Below are positions 45,681 to 56,103 of a DNA stretch of 64,000 bases, one piece after another (within the stretch, counting starts at the first letter, position 1; each line of letters begins with the position of its first letter). The stretch spans positions 136,792,001 to 136,856,000 of the forward strand of contig CM032232.1 of assembly GCA_019009955.1 (NCBI GenBank). The letters are read 5' to 3'. A program made the position numbers and the translations under genes. Origin of the DNA: Riptortus pedestris (lineage: Eukaryota; Arthropoda; Insecta; Hemiptera; Alydidae). Under the pieces are notes generated by a model that was given only the letters and a program-made list of their open reading frames with translations, made no database searches and was not told the origin of the DNA.

Positions 45681-46207
45681 AGGATGTGGAAAAGTAGGTA
45701 TGTGATAACATTTTTTTTTATTTTTTTTTAAATTTAAGATCTGGGATGGATAGGCTCTCGAAGATTTGTGAAATTCAAGCTGACATGAGATGCTTATTGA
45801 CACAGTTGCTTTCATTGAATATCGCAAGAGTAGACGTGGATTTAAAATGTCCGTCACGCCGCACACTGGAGCGAGTGATAGGGTAAGCCGGACATTCATT
45901 AATATCTCCGTTTCTACTGGTCCTAGAATATTGATTCTGGTGTCAATTTAAAGCACATCCAATACTCTATTGAACTACCTCATCAGCAATTTTGCCAGTT
46001 GCGATATAACGGTAGGATGAATTTTAAATGTGTACATACAGATTATGTATCGCTTACTAAGTAGAGAATTGTGATTTGTACACACATAATATCAACACAT
46101 ATGTTTTATAAATTTTTATTTTTTTAATAAATTGAAGTTCACAAACGCAATACTAAAATTGTAAACAGAAATATATCTAGAATAAAAATTTAAAAAAAAA
46201 TCGATGA
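45681..46207. other. AT-rich intron, nothing recognised
   Basis: Left flank of the LTR retrotransposon. Confidence 0.4.
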
Positions 46208-47013
46208 TGTTCAGTCGTCAGTTTGAATTTAAACTTCCCGCGCTCGCAGTGTTCCTAGACCCGCCACACACACACATGCATATCGCCAAGGCCGTGGCTA
46301 CAGCGGAAAAACACATGCAGTTCAAGAAGGCATCGGCCTACAACAAGGATAGAGTCAGTTGCTTTTAGACGCCCGCTACAGTTAGTTGCTCTCAGACGCT
46401 GGGGTCGTTCATACGGCCAGGGGCGTAGCCCCTCTTCATCCACTACAGATCACCGCTTCATAGCTAACCACTTCATGGACAACCGCAGTTGGAAGTCACC
46501 CGTGACAGTCTATGATCACCTCTCCGAGAATCAACAGGTTTTGCTGCTCCCGCCTTTCTCCTTCTTGGCCACGTGCTCATCCAGATTTATCACCGCTACC
46601 AGACTGCATCATCTCTAGGAAGTGCATGATTCCCGCTAATAAACACCTAAATAATGCTAGCATTATGTTCGCAAGTATCGCATGAGTACTCATATATATT
46701 ATAAGATACACCGCTAATTTTATATATATAGTTATGGCCGCCATCTTAGATCATAAAGTTTGTTTAATGATTACATTTCATGTTTTGTTATAGAGATATC
46801 TTTAACTATTCAATATACCTAATTCTTACGAGAACTCACATAGTTGTTTTGTCTTCTTTATTTATCTTTTCCCTCATCTCTCCATGAGAAATAACAAAGG
46901 TTTCAGTCTAAATTCTCTCCCAACCTTTTCTTGCCTTTAACACAAGATTTCCGCCATTACATTTTGGTGCCGACATTTTCTATTACATCTAAAGCTTACC
47001 GCACGCCCCTACA
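46208..47013 (+). repeat. 5' LTR of the BEL/Pao element
   Basis: 806 bp, TG...CA. Contains a 16-bp copy of the U5/primer-site junction (TACATTTTGGTGCCGA at 46958-46973) that recurs at the real junction 47010-47025, so the LTR end appears to have shifted 52 bp outward in the past. Confidence 0.95.
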
Positions 47014-47016
47014 TTT

Positions 47017-47034
47017 TGGTGCCGAGTAACCCGG
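47017..47034 (+). other. primer binding site
   Basis: TGGTGCCGAGTAACCCGG starts three bases after the LTR; TGG pairs with the CCA end of a tRNA primer. The tRNA type is not determined. Confidence 0.7.
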
Positions 47035-47215
47035 GAAGTGCTTATCAACCGGGAAGTGTTCATTAACCGGAAGTGTTTATCCGGAAAAGTAAAAGATTCC
47101 CCGCTTTAGAATAATAAAAGTTTACCGCTAATCAAGACTAATTGATTTATCAAAAGTAAAAGATTCCCTGCTTTAGAATAATAAAAAATTTACCGCTAAA
47201 CAAGACTAATTGAAT
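47029..47215 (+). repeat. leader repeats of the BEL/Pao element
   Basis: Three to four copies of an AACCGGGAAGTGTT-type unit (47029-47090), then a tandem duplication of about 67 bp containing AAAGATTCCCCGCTTTAGAA and ACAAGACTAATTG. Confidence 0.8.
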
Positions 47216-47353
47216 TATAAAAGTTCACCGCAAAACCAACTATTTGAGTTCTAACCTAGTTGTAAGTGTACATTTCATTTCTTTATTTCTTATCCTTGTA
47301 TAATTGATGTTCTTTATTTCTTATATTTTTGTATAAAAGGTTTATCTTCAATA

Positions 47354-48760
47354 TGGATCCTAAAGCTAAACAATCAGACACTGCTTTCATCAAAGTTTAT
47401 AAAGGAATACGTAGAAAAGGAAGATACGCTTCCCAGTGATTTAGCCGCCATTGGCGAGACAGTTGTCTCATCCCCTCCACCCTGCTCTTCAAATGCCCGC
47501 GCAAATTTAAATGCTCACCACCTGTCTCATGTTCCTGGCTCATCCCCTCCACCCTGCTCTTCAAATGCCCGCGCAAATTTAAATGCTCACCACCTACTTC
47601 ATGTTCCGGGCTCATCCCCTCCACCCTGCTCTTCAAATGCCCGCGCAAATTTAAATGCTAACCACTTATATCATGTTCCTGGCTTCATCCCCTCCACCCT
47701 GCTCTTCAAATGCCCGCGCAAATTTAAATGCTCACACCACCTACTTCATGTTCTTCTTCCCGCATTTTGCGGAATTTCAAACCTCGATACCAACTAGCAG
47801 CTCGCATGAACCACTCTTTGAAAAAATATGATAACCGCGTCGCTTTGGCTTCATCAACTCTCAAGAAATGCTGGACTGTGTCAACCAATTTCACATGCTT
47901 CCTCTTCACAATTGAAAAGGTTTTCTTAAAGTGTTTTCGGAACAAGCACAGCAGTTAGAAAATTTAAATGTTCCCGCTCTAGCTGACTTCATCACTTTCT
48001 TTATTGCATTCAGGGGCTTAGATGCCCATTCTCAAAAGGAATTCAGTTTTCTTTACCTTGAAGATTTTCCCGCTCTCTCAGACTTGGTGAACTATGTAAA
48101 CAAAACACTGAGTGCCATAGCTAATTTATCTACACCATAGAGAAATCTTTAAAAAGTTCCCGCTCCTCGCAAGGATACATTCTCTCCCCGCTTCCGGCCT
48201 ACCGCTTCGAACCCACCAAGCTCTCCACCGCCCCGCGGCAACCGCTTTTTGAAGGCGTTCGCTACTATTACCAAATGTTTTTATTGCCGCCAAGCCCATA
48301 GCATTTATGAATGTCCAGAATTCCAGGGGCTGTCTGCTGCCTCGCACTACAGTGCTATTACAAAAGTTGTAGTTATGCTATAACTGCTTGGGGAACCACG
48401 GAGTTCGACACTGCAAATCTTCAAGCCGCAGCCGGATATGTCACCGCTCTCATCACACCCTCACCCATGAGGGCGTTAATCTCAATGCTACCCGCTCTTC
48501 TAACAGTTTCGCCTCCCCTTTTTCAAAGCCTATTCCGGAACCTTCCCCGTCGTTCCTGCATCTCTCTTCTAGGCAAAGGCATCTTTCCACCACACACAAG
48601 AAATCACCCTCTTCACCGGCAAGGCACTCCCCACCTCCCAGGCATGATCAAGAATTATCATCTCAGGCTTCCCGCAGCTCACGATTCTCAGCAAACATCT
48701 GTCTATTATGCGGAGAGCAACGTGTATAAGCCCCACCACACTAATGATCCTTAGCTTTCC
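47354..48760 (+). pseudogene. BEL/Pao gag remnant with zinc knuckles
   Basis: A possible start at 47354 (MDPKAKQSDTAFIKVYKG) meets a stop by 47440. The body is broken into several frames. The part at 47931-48140 (NVPALADFITFFIAFRGLDA, then LSDLVNYVNK) resembles BEL gag cores. A CCHC knuckle CFYCRQAHSIYECPEFQ (48275-48325) is intact; the second set, NHGVRHCKSSSRSRICHRSH then HTLTH (48391-48465), has Ser where a Cys is expected. Gag would coat and package the element RNA; this copy cannot encode a full one. Confidence 0.85.
47467..47754 (+). repeat. 72-bp tandem repeat, four copies, inside gag
   Basis: Units start CTCATCCCCTCCACCCTGCT at 47467, 47539, 47611 and (with one inserted base) 47683. 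The first three keep the reading frame (24 codons); the fourth shifts it. Confidence 0.97.
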
Positions 48761-49079
48761 CGCCATCATCACTCCCCGGACTTGTCTCCTCTATGACTCC
48801 CGCAATACGGACCCTCTGACCCCTCTCTGCCACAACTCTTGCCTCCTCTAAAGTTATTTCCCGCATCATCTAGTCTTGCTGAGAGCTACCGATTAGACCT
48901 TCATGCTTTTCTACTGCACCGCTAATGGATTCTCCACTTCATCAACGCTCACAGGATGTTCCCGCTTCAATGGTTTCCGTCCAAATCTAAGCCCATTATA
49001 CTCCGGTCTCTTCCTTCTGTCTCGTTGGCCGGTTCATCGAAGCATTGCCCGCTTTCTATTCTTCCCACAGCACAGATCT

Positions 49080-49560
49080 CTCTCAAATGTTCTTCCCGAT
49101 CCGCACATGTTTAGAGCCCTTGTTGATTCTTACAGCCAAGTCAGTGTCTTCACTCAAGGCGCCGCTTCCCGCTTGGTCTCGGCCATCATTCCGTCCCAAG
49201 TGGATGTTCACGGATTGGGTGACCCTGTGGGAGTTCGCTGCCCTGGCTACATTGCTGTTTTCTTTCCAGTATCGCCAGATGAAATGATCACCGCACAGTT
49301 CTTCGTTATTGAGTCCATCTGCTCCGCTATGCCTGCTGAACCGCTTGACATTTGGCCTTGGAATTATCTGCATGACCTCTCTCTCTCCTTCGCTGATCCA
49401 AAGTATGACCGCTCGGCTCCCATTTGACATGTTGTTTGGAGTCGATCTTGTTGCACATATCCTTCTAGGCCCGCTATCATTCATCCCTCTAAAGGTGACC
49501 CTCTTGCTTTCATGACCAATTTGGGTTGGTGTCTCCTGGAGCAGTGTTGTATCCCATCTT
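49080..49560 (+). pseudogene. BEL/Pao aspartic protease remnant
   Basis: RALVDSYSQVSVFTQGAASR (from about 49110) is the retroviral-type protease active-site region; the usual D-S/T-G is D-S-Y here, so the catalytic triad glycine is lost. Downstream, DPVGVRCPGYIAVFF and PFDMLFGVDLVAHILLG follow the BEL protease pattern, with frame changes near 49425 and 49480 before a recognisable LGWCLL end. Confidence 0.8.
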
Positions 49561-49696
49561 ATCCGCGCCGCATCAGTTGGGCCCCAGAAGTCCAGGATAA
49601 CGAGGGCAAGACCATCCGCAAGAAGAACAGTCGTCGTCGCCGCACGGAGAATAATCCTCAAAGGCAAAATCCGCCTTACAATCCGCCTTAGAAAAC

Positions 49697-50118
49697 ATGC
49701 CCGCTCAAGTTTCACTGCAACGCATACTTGACTCACCGCCTGAGGAATCCATCGAAGCTCCCTCACAATCTTTTGTGGAAACGTTGTCCGCTGTCTCAAA
49801 TGCGCAACTGAATAAAGATCATCAGAGATTCTGGGAATTAGTACCTGTCACCTCCGCCGCACCCATATATTCAAAAGAGGAGCTTCTAAAAGAAGAAATG
49901 TTCACCCGCACAGTTTCCAGCAGAAATCCATCGAAGCTGCCTCACAATCTTTTGTGAAAACGTTCTCCGCTGCATGAAATGTTAACTAAATAAAGATCTT
50001 CAGAGGTTTTGGGAATTAGATCCTGTCACTTCCGCCGCACCCAAACATTCAAAGGAGGGGCTTCTCAAAGAAGAAATGTTCACCCGCAAAGTTTCCCGCC
50101 AAGGTTCTCTCCCTTGAA
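49697..50118 (+). pseudogene. BEL/Pao pol linker, internally duplicated
   Basis: NKDHQRFWELVPV and SKEELLKEEMFTRTV match the segment just before reverse transcriptase in BEL elements. About 185 bp are present twice in tandem (from about 49748 and about 49932), the second copy with changes that break the frame. Reverse transcriptase itself does not follow. Confidence 0.8.
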
Positions 50119-50189
50119 ACGTTTACCACGTTACTGGTCAGCATTGAGGGCATCCTCAGTAGTTGCCCCGCTGCCCCCTCTCTGCTGAC

Positions 50190-50300
50190 CTCCATGATTT
50201 GGATGTGCTGACGCCTGGACGTTTTCTGATTCACCGCCCTCTCCACGCTCTTCATGCAAAGGAACGTCCTCTTCAAGCTGTGTCCTCTTCTTACTCAATA
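50190..50300 (+). pseudogene. BEL/Pao integrase C-terminal remnant
   Basis: DVLTPGRFLIHRPLHAL (50200-50250) matches the LTPGHFLIG-type motif near the end of BEL integrase. So the 3' end of pol is kept and the deletion removed reverse transcriptase, RNase H and most of integrase. Confidence 0.8.
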
Positions 50301-50319
50301 ATGCCGCTAATCGCGCCAT

Positions 50320-50330
50320 GGGCGGGGGGA
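50320..50330 (+). other. polypurine tract
   Basis: GGGCGGGGGGA immediately before the right LTR; the plus-strand priming site for reverse transcription. Confidence 0.85.
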
Positions 50331-51136
50331 TGTTCAGTCGTCAGTTTGAATTTAAACTTCCCGCGCTCGCAGTGTTCCTAGACCCGCCACACACACACAT
50401 GCATATCGCCAAGGCCGTGGCTACAGCGGAAAAACACATGCAGTTCAAGAAGGCATCGGCCTACAACAAGGATAGAGTCAGTTGCTTTTAGACGCCCGCT
50501 ACAGTTAGTTGCTCTCAGACGCTGGGGTCGTTCATACGGCCAGGGGCGTAGCCCCTCTTCATCCACTACAGATCACCGCTTCATAGCTAACCACTTCATG
50601 GACAACCGCAGTTGGAAGTCACCCGTGACAGTCTATGATCACCTCTCCGAGAATCAACAGGTTTTGCTGCTCCCGCCTTTCTCCTTCTTGGCCACGTGCT
50701 CATCCAGATTTATCACCGCTACCAGACTGCATCATCTCTAGGAAGTGCATGATTCCCGCTAATAAACACCTAAATAATGCTAGCATTATGTTCGCAAGTA
50801 TCGCATGAGTACTCATATATATTATAAGATACACCGCTAATTTTATATATATAGTTATGGCCGCCATCTTAGATCATAAAGTTTGTTTAATGATTACATT
50901 TCATGTTTTGTTATAGAGATACCTTTAACTATTCAATATACCTAATTCTTACGAGAACTCACATAGTTGTTTTGTCTTCTTTATTTATCTTTTCCCTCAT
51001 CTCTCCATGAGAAATAACAAAGGTTTCAGTCTAAATTCTCTCCCAACCTTTTCTTGCCTTTAACACAAGATTTCCGCCATTACATTTTGGTGCCGACATT
51101 TTCTATTACATCTAAAGCTTACCGCACGCCCCTACA
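50331..51136 (+). repeat. 3' LTR of the BEL/Pao element
   Basis: Same length as the left LTR; the one difference found is GATATCTTT in the left versus GATACCTTT in the right (near 46799 and 50922). Confidence 0.95.
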
Positions 51137-51829
51137 GATGCATTTAATTTAATAATGAGAATTTGTAAGCGGAAGAATATCTAACATTTCTAAAATTTCA
51201 AATGTTTTTTTTATTTTTCAATTAGAAGTTCATTTACTTCCGACGATATTGTTTCTAAGCGATCGCTATCGTTGTTAAGTGTTGGCCTTAAATGTGATAC
51301 ACCGCACATAGTTGGGAAAGGTCCGCGGGAGGTATAATACGTCTTCCGCACCGAAAGTGTTAAGACTAAAAGTAAAATATTTAATGATTAGGCAAGTTTA
51401 GGCAAGATCTGACGACGTTGTAAATAAGACAGTATACTCCTAAAAGCAAGCCAAGTGGTATTTTTTGGAGCAAATACAAGCGATTTGCGAATTCAATTAA
51501 ATAAAATTATTTTCAGCTCGATGTAAATAAAAAAAATAATTAGAGGAATTTTAAAAACCTTTTGTGCCAGTTTTTGATTTGTTATAATACCCTTAATGTG
51601 TACTGGAAGCAACAATAATTAATAAAATGAAATAAGAGTTCACGACAAATTTAATAAGCCAAGGCTTTTTTTAACATTGCAATTATAACCAGGCATTATG
51701 TAAAAACCATTGCAATAATATGGCTAAAAATCAATACGCTCAATTGAAAAGGGTTTATGTGGTACTAACAATACAATCAAAATCCCAAATTAAAAATATT
51801 ATTTTTTCCCCCCAATGCCCAACATTACT
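51137..51829. other. AT-rich intron, nothing recognised
   Basis: Right flank of the LTR element. Confidence 0.4.
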
Positions 51830-52551
51830 GAAGGATCGCTCCAGTGTGCGCCGGTGCTGCGTTAACTAAGCAAATTTCCCACAAATTTGCATTTGTCTTA
51901 TAAATTAAAATTTCAATGAGAACAATATTTGGTGTTTAACTTTCAAATAAAGTAAAGTTCATTATATAAATGAGTATTGTTCATGTGACATGAGTAAGCT
52001 CCCACTCCTACTCGTGTCACATAAACAATACTCTCTTATATAATGTACTTTACTTTCTTTGAAAGTTAAATACCAAATATTGTTCTCATTGAAATTTTAT
52101 TAAAGTTTATGTGACATGAGTAGGATTGGGGGTTTTTGAAGGCTGAAAAATAAAAAAAATGCTAATATCTCGGTTAATGTTAAAGATAGAGAATGAATGT
52201 TTATATCAACATTTATAGTACATTTAATTTGCAATAAGATTGGTTCTATACAATTTTTTGATCCTACCGATAACAACGAATATATTTTAAATTCTCCCCC
52301 TCTAAACCCCCCCCCCCTTCAACCTGGTCCGATTTCAGTCCACAACGAACTCGACCTTTAGTTTTAAACGAAACGCTTATATATCGAATTTGGTTTCGAT
52401 GAAATAAAAATTGCTACCATTAGAGCGGTAACAGACAAGTATATATAGATTTATGTATAATTTTGGAAGCACCTCATTTTCGTCATCTATTAAGTAGGAT
52501 CGATGGACATTTGAGGAAATTTTTCGACCTAAATAGCTAAAAGGTACAAAG
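51830..52551 (+). mobile_element. Helitron-like element containing a palindrome
   Basis: Diverged TCC end (GTGCGCCGGTGCTGCGTTAA), GCAAATTTCCCAC, then the inverted repeat 51907-52098, then the normal body (GGTTCTATACAATTTTTTGA; GCGGTAACAGACAAG), a very short TA tract at 52440-52447, and GATCGATGGACATTTGAGGA. The end palindrome is reduced to TAGCTAAAAGG. Confidence 0.8.
51907..52098. repeat. inverted repeat, about 90-bp arms
   Basis: Left arm from AAAATTTCAATGAGAACAAT, right arm ending ATTGTTCTCATTGAAATTTT; about 90% identical, loop about 11 bp (GCTCCCACTCC). Confidence 0.92.
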
Positions 52552-52654
52552 ATCTTGTTAGAGATCAAATGTATAGAACATCAATTGAAGGGACCACATT
52601 TCCAAAAAGAATGATAATTTCAGTCTGTGTCTTGATAACAGATATATTTCGATT

Positions 52655-52918
52655 TTTAACTGATTTCCCTCTGGGAGAAAGGGGGGGGGGGTTCGAAATA
52701 TCAAAATATATCCTTTATTATGAATTGGATGGAAAACTGTTATAGAACCAATCTTTTTAAGCTGCTGATGTTCTACAGTTATTACTCTATTCATTTAGTC
52801 GGAACTCATATATTAAGAACTCCATGTCATCGGATTATTACTTAGAAATAGAGAATGTGAGATTAGATTACCCGCACGTGGAAAATCTGCTTAGTTTACG
52901 CAGCACTTGCTTGACAAA
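52655..52918 (-). mobile_element. Helitron-like element, partial
   Basis: Starts at a decayed CTGATTTCCCTCTGGGAGAA, G-run at 52681-52691, body without microsatellite, end CTGCTTAGTTTACGCAGCAC with TTGCTTGACAAA. Confidence 0.75.
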
Positions 52919-52969
52919 CTTTTTTAGTTTGTCCCTTCTCTAATTCTCCTTTCCTGCAGGGCTGATGAT

Positions 52970-53317
52970 AACAATACGTTGTATTAATGTTTGAAATGAC
53001 TAATGTTTATGATATACTGGCATATTTTAATGTGAAATGAATACGAGTGGGACGTCACTGATGCCTGAAAACTAAAAAAATGTAAATATCTCGGTTAATA
53101 TTAGTGCTAGAGAAATGATTCGTAGGACAACAATTGTTGAAAATTGATTTTGCAATAAGATTGGTTATATAATACTCGATCCGACGCATACTAACGAAGA
53201 TAATTTGAATCTTTGATTCCAACACCCCTTCAAACTCCCCCCCCCTACTGGTCCAGCAAAATTGTTGGCATACATTACAAAATCTATAGTTTATTTCCCT
53301 AAAGAGAAATCAACTAA
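52970..53317 (+). mobile_element. Helitron-like element, partial
   Basis: GTGGGACGTCACTGATGCCT module, TAAATATCTCGGTTAATATT, CGATCCGACGCATACTAACG, then a deletion to TTTATTTCCCTAAAGAGAAA and CTAA at 53317. The exact left end is unclear. Confidence 0.65.
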
Positions 53318-54252
53318 AAGTTGATTATACCTTACTAGAGATGCCATAAAACTCTGTAGAATTAACCCGCAATACTCTTAGGTCTTGAGAGTTTAGCATT
53401 TAGTAACTATTATAGATATTCTAAACATAGTTTCATATTTTATTGAATGCAGAATTAAATCCCATTTAACAAGTTTAAATTACCTTAAAGGAAATCAATC
53501 AGTAAGCTCAGCATACATCAACCACGCCCTAGGATATACTAAACCGGTACACCAAATTCAAGTTCACTTTCAAGTTTATTTATCATCACTTATAAAAGAT
53601 ATATAAAAAAAAAAGTTAAAACCCAACTATTTTAAATTATATATTTATTTAGTTATATATTTACAATGTGTGTAGGTAGTTTATATTTTACTGTGCCATA
53701 ATTAAAGGGCTTTAGAATATCCTTAAAATCGTTTTTATATTCTAAAACTCGATTCATTTAGCATAGCTATTAAAAGGGTTAACCGTTTAATACGTGCAAA
53801 TGAAATTATTTTTGCTATGTTGCATTCTTTTTTTTTTTATTAATAGTGCTACTCCAAATTACTAAAATAGAGTAATTAATACTGAGTGTGAGACCAGTCC
53901 AAAAATGTTTTCGGAGACTTTCCATTCTGGTTGCCTTTTTAGAAGAATGTTTCCAAATACCCGTCGATAATTACGTAAGTAGATGACAAAGATAGGGAAG
54001 ATCCTTTCAAATTTAAATAAAGACATAAATAGAATCCATTAAAGAAGGCCTCACTGGAAGAGTTTGTTCATTAAAAAAATGGCAGGCTGTGAAAGTTAAA
54101 GAGAAATTAAAATTTAAAAAACCTCACAATTTCAGTTGCTGAGTATTTGACAAGGGTAAAAGTCAGACTCATTTTGCGAGTTTATCGTCTGTTTCTTGGC
54201 TTTCGACATATATCAATATCCCATTTTATTAATATAAACTGTTATCAAGCTT
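53318..54252. other. AT-rich intron, nothing recognised
   Basis: Long AT stretches; no gene or repeat family assigned. Confidence 0.4.
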
Positions 54253-54358
54253 TTAGCAGATTTTCCTTAAGGAAAATCAGCTAAATATTGTACTCTCGAG
54301 ATTTTCGAAAATTTTCAAATGTCAAATGTGTTCCATCCGTAAATGAGGTCCGTTTAAA

Positions 54359-54416
<58 letters not shown>

Positions 54417-54515
54417 CCAGTTACCTTCTCTAGCAGTCGCAATTTTCGTTTAATCGTTACGAAACTTGTTATATAAGTGTTTTATGCAAAAAGAAAGATC
54501 AAATTCGTGTATCTA
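54253..54515 (-). mobile_element. Helitron-like element, palindromic half
   Basis: TTAGCAGATTTTCCTTAAGG with a good palindrome, (TA)n at 54363-54412, CTCTAGCAGTCGCAATTTTC; truncated after AAAAAGAAAGATCAAATTCG. Confidence 0.82.
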
Positions 54516-54707
54516 TTAGATACACAAACAATTTGAAAATTTGAATAGGGCATTTATTGTTTAGCAAGATCTATGAAGTATGCCATACGATACTTTTTGA
54601 CTAGACTTATTTAATGGTGTAAAATGAAATCATTTTAAATAGGCATACAAGAAAATCATGTGGGGTCCATATTAGATTTCTTTTGCAGTTAAACATTTCA
54701 TTTGATT

Positions 54708-54925
54708 TATTATTATTATTTATTAACGTTCAATTTTGCGACAGTGGATATTTGGGACTGGTCATCTTCATAGTACCATCCTTTTCCAGCCAGAGATGGA
54801 CTAAGGATTTTATTCAATGAGTTCATCACTAAATAAATTCCTTAAGAATCGAACTCACCACTCTAGATTTACCATGTGAAAGCAAACTCATAAACTAATA
54901 TGGCTAACCTGAGTACTATTTGATT
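54708..54925 (-). mobile_element. tRNA-derived SINE, diverged
   Basis: Reverse orientation: tail TTATTATTTATTAACGTTCA, body GAGTTCATCACTAAATAAAT, B-box AAGAATCGAACTCACCA, head ATATGGCTAACCTGAGT. Same layout as 21417-21636. Confidence 0.75.
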
Positions 54926-55089
54926 TAAAAATTAATAGAATGTCAAGTTCTTTAATAACCGAAAAAAAAGTAGTATTAGGGAAGGGTTAAGTATAAATTG
55001 TAAACATTTACGTTTCAATGCATCGGAGCAAAAATTGTTATATTTTGTTAATAAAGCAAAGTCTTTGAATTTCTGTCCAATTTATTTGA

Positions 55090-55228
55090 AAATTAAATTA
55101 TTTATTAACGTCTACTTTTTGAAACTAAGGCTCTTTGTGACGGGTTATCTACAGGTTACCACCCTTTTCTAGCCAGGGTGGTACTAAGGATTTTAAGGAT
55201 ATTTAGTGGACGTTAATAAATAATTTAA
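55090..55228 (-). mobile_element. SINE tail, partly folded back
   Basis: TTATTTATTAACGTCTACTT and GACGGGTTATCTACAGGTTA in reverse orientation, then at 55205-55226 the same tail end in forward orientation (TTTAGTGGACGTTAATAAAT), so the two tails form an inverted pair about 110 bp apart. Confidence 0.75.
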
Positions 55229-55230
55229 TT

Positions 55231-55898
55231 TAATTTATTTGAGTTTAGCTTCGTTTTAAGCACCAAGAAACCAAAAAAAAAAAAAAAAACGTCTAGAACC
55301 TACTTTCACATCAAGGTATTATATCATTGAATATTTCAGGTGCATTTATGAGACGTTGTAATCTTTCGAAAATTTTGACTTCGATGAGACTGACTTTTAA
55401 CGTAATTACCTTAAAGGAAGTCTGCTTTTGTGGTTGGGAAATATTATCTGAAAAGAAACTGTCAAATTTGTATGTACGTTTATTAAAAGAGATATAACAA
55501 TAGTTTTTAAATATATATTTTTTAATGTGAATACTAACGGAGTTAGTAGTATTTTGGTGTTTTTAGGTTTGAGTAAATTCCACCTTACTCACGTGATTCT
55601 CACTTCAACCTGTTATATCACTTGATATCTGAGGTAACGTATATCATTAATTTTCCAGTCTTGTTCTCATTATGGCGGAATAGAGAACAGAAATTAAAAA
55701 GATGCCACTTGCGGGACAACTCCAGCTGTTCGCAAAATCCGCTTGCTTAACGCGAGTCGGAGTTTCGTTTCATATTGACAAGTGTGACACGTGCCTGGGT
55801 CGCGGGTAGGATCGATTTGGATTGGCGGCTAACATCAAAAGAAACCGAAATGCATTTATGCAGACAAGTCAAGTGCATATTGTGGTCTGGGTACCTAC
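55231..55898. other. intron 1 start region
   Basis: A-run at 55272-55289. From about 55640 the GC content rises toward exon 1. A short TTGAGACGTTG/TTTCGAAAATTTT segment near 55340-55380 may be an old Helitron-like piece. Confidence 0.4.
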
Positions 55899-55956
55899 CC
55901 CGCTCCTTCTGCCACTGCAACTGCTTCCTCTCTAGTAGAGACAGCCTGGAGACCAT
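55899..55956 (-). CDS. CCDC66: CCDC66-like protein, exon 1 (start codon)
   Basis: 58 coding bases from an ATG at 55956 to a GCGGG|GTAGGT donor, leaving one base that exon 2 completes. It encodes MVSRLSLLERKQLQWQKER, an amphipathic basic helix; an N-terminal SL-x-ERK-x-LQW-x-KER pattern is what I would expect at the start of insect CCDC66 proteins, but I cannot check it. It lies in a GC-rich stretch up to about 56040. A CCCCCTGTGCAG just upstream of the ATG could also be a splice acceptor, in which case a further 5' exon lies outside this stretch. Confidence 0.6.
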
Positions 55957-56046
55957 GCCTGCACAGGGGGGACTCCCCGTATACCCGCCTCGCTCTCTGC
56001 CCGCCCAGGTTACCAGGGCGTAGTCAACAACACAAGTACGCCCCTA

Positions 56047-56103
<57 letters not shown>

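Larger units (their letters stand above)
46208..51136 (+). mobile_element. BEL/Pao LTR retrotransposon, coding-defective, young
   Basis: A 4929-bp element with two 806-bp LTRs (46208-47013 and 50331-51136) that start TGTTCAGTCG, end CCCCTACA and differ at only one position that I could find. Five flanking bases on each side (GATGA / GATGC) look like a target duplication with one change. A primer binding site follows the left LTR and a purine tract precedes the right one. Inside are remnants of BEL-type gag, protease and pol ends in order, but most of reverse transcriptase, RNase H and integrase is missing. It lies antisense in intron 1 of the CCDC66-like gene. Confidence 0.92.

Noticed and set aside
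48569..49799. Minus-strand open frames inside the BEL/Pao element (up to 238 codons)
   Set aside because: Antisense to gag and protease remnants with recognisable motifs; no motif of their own.
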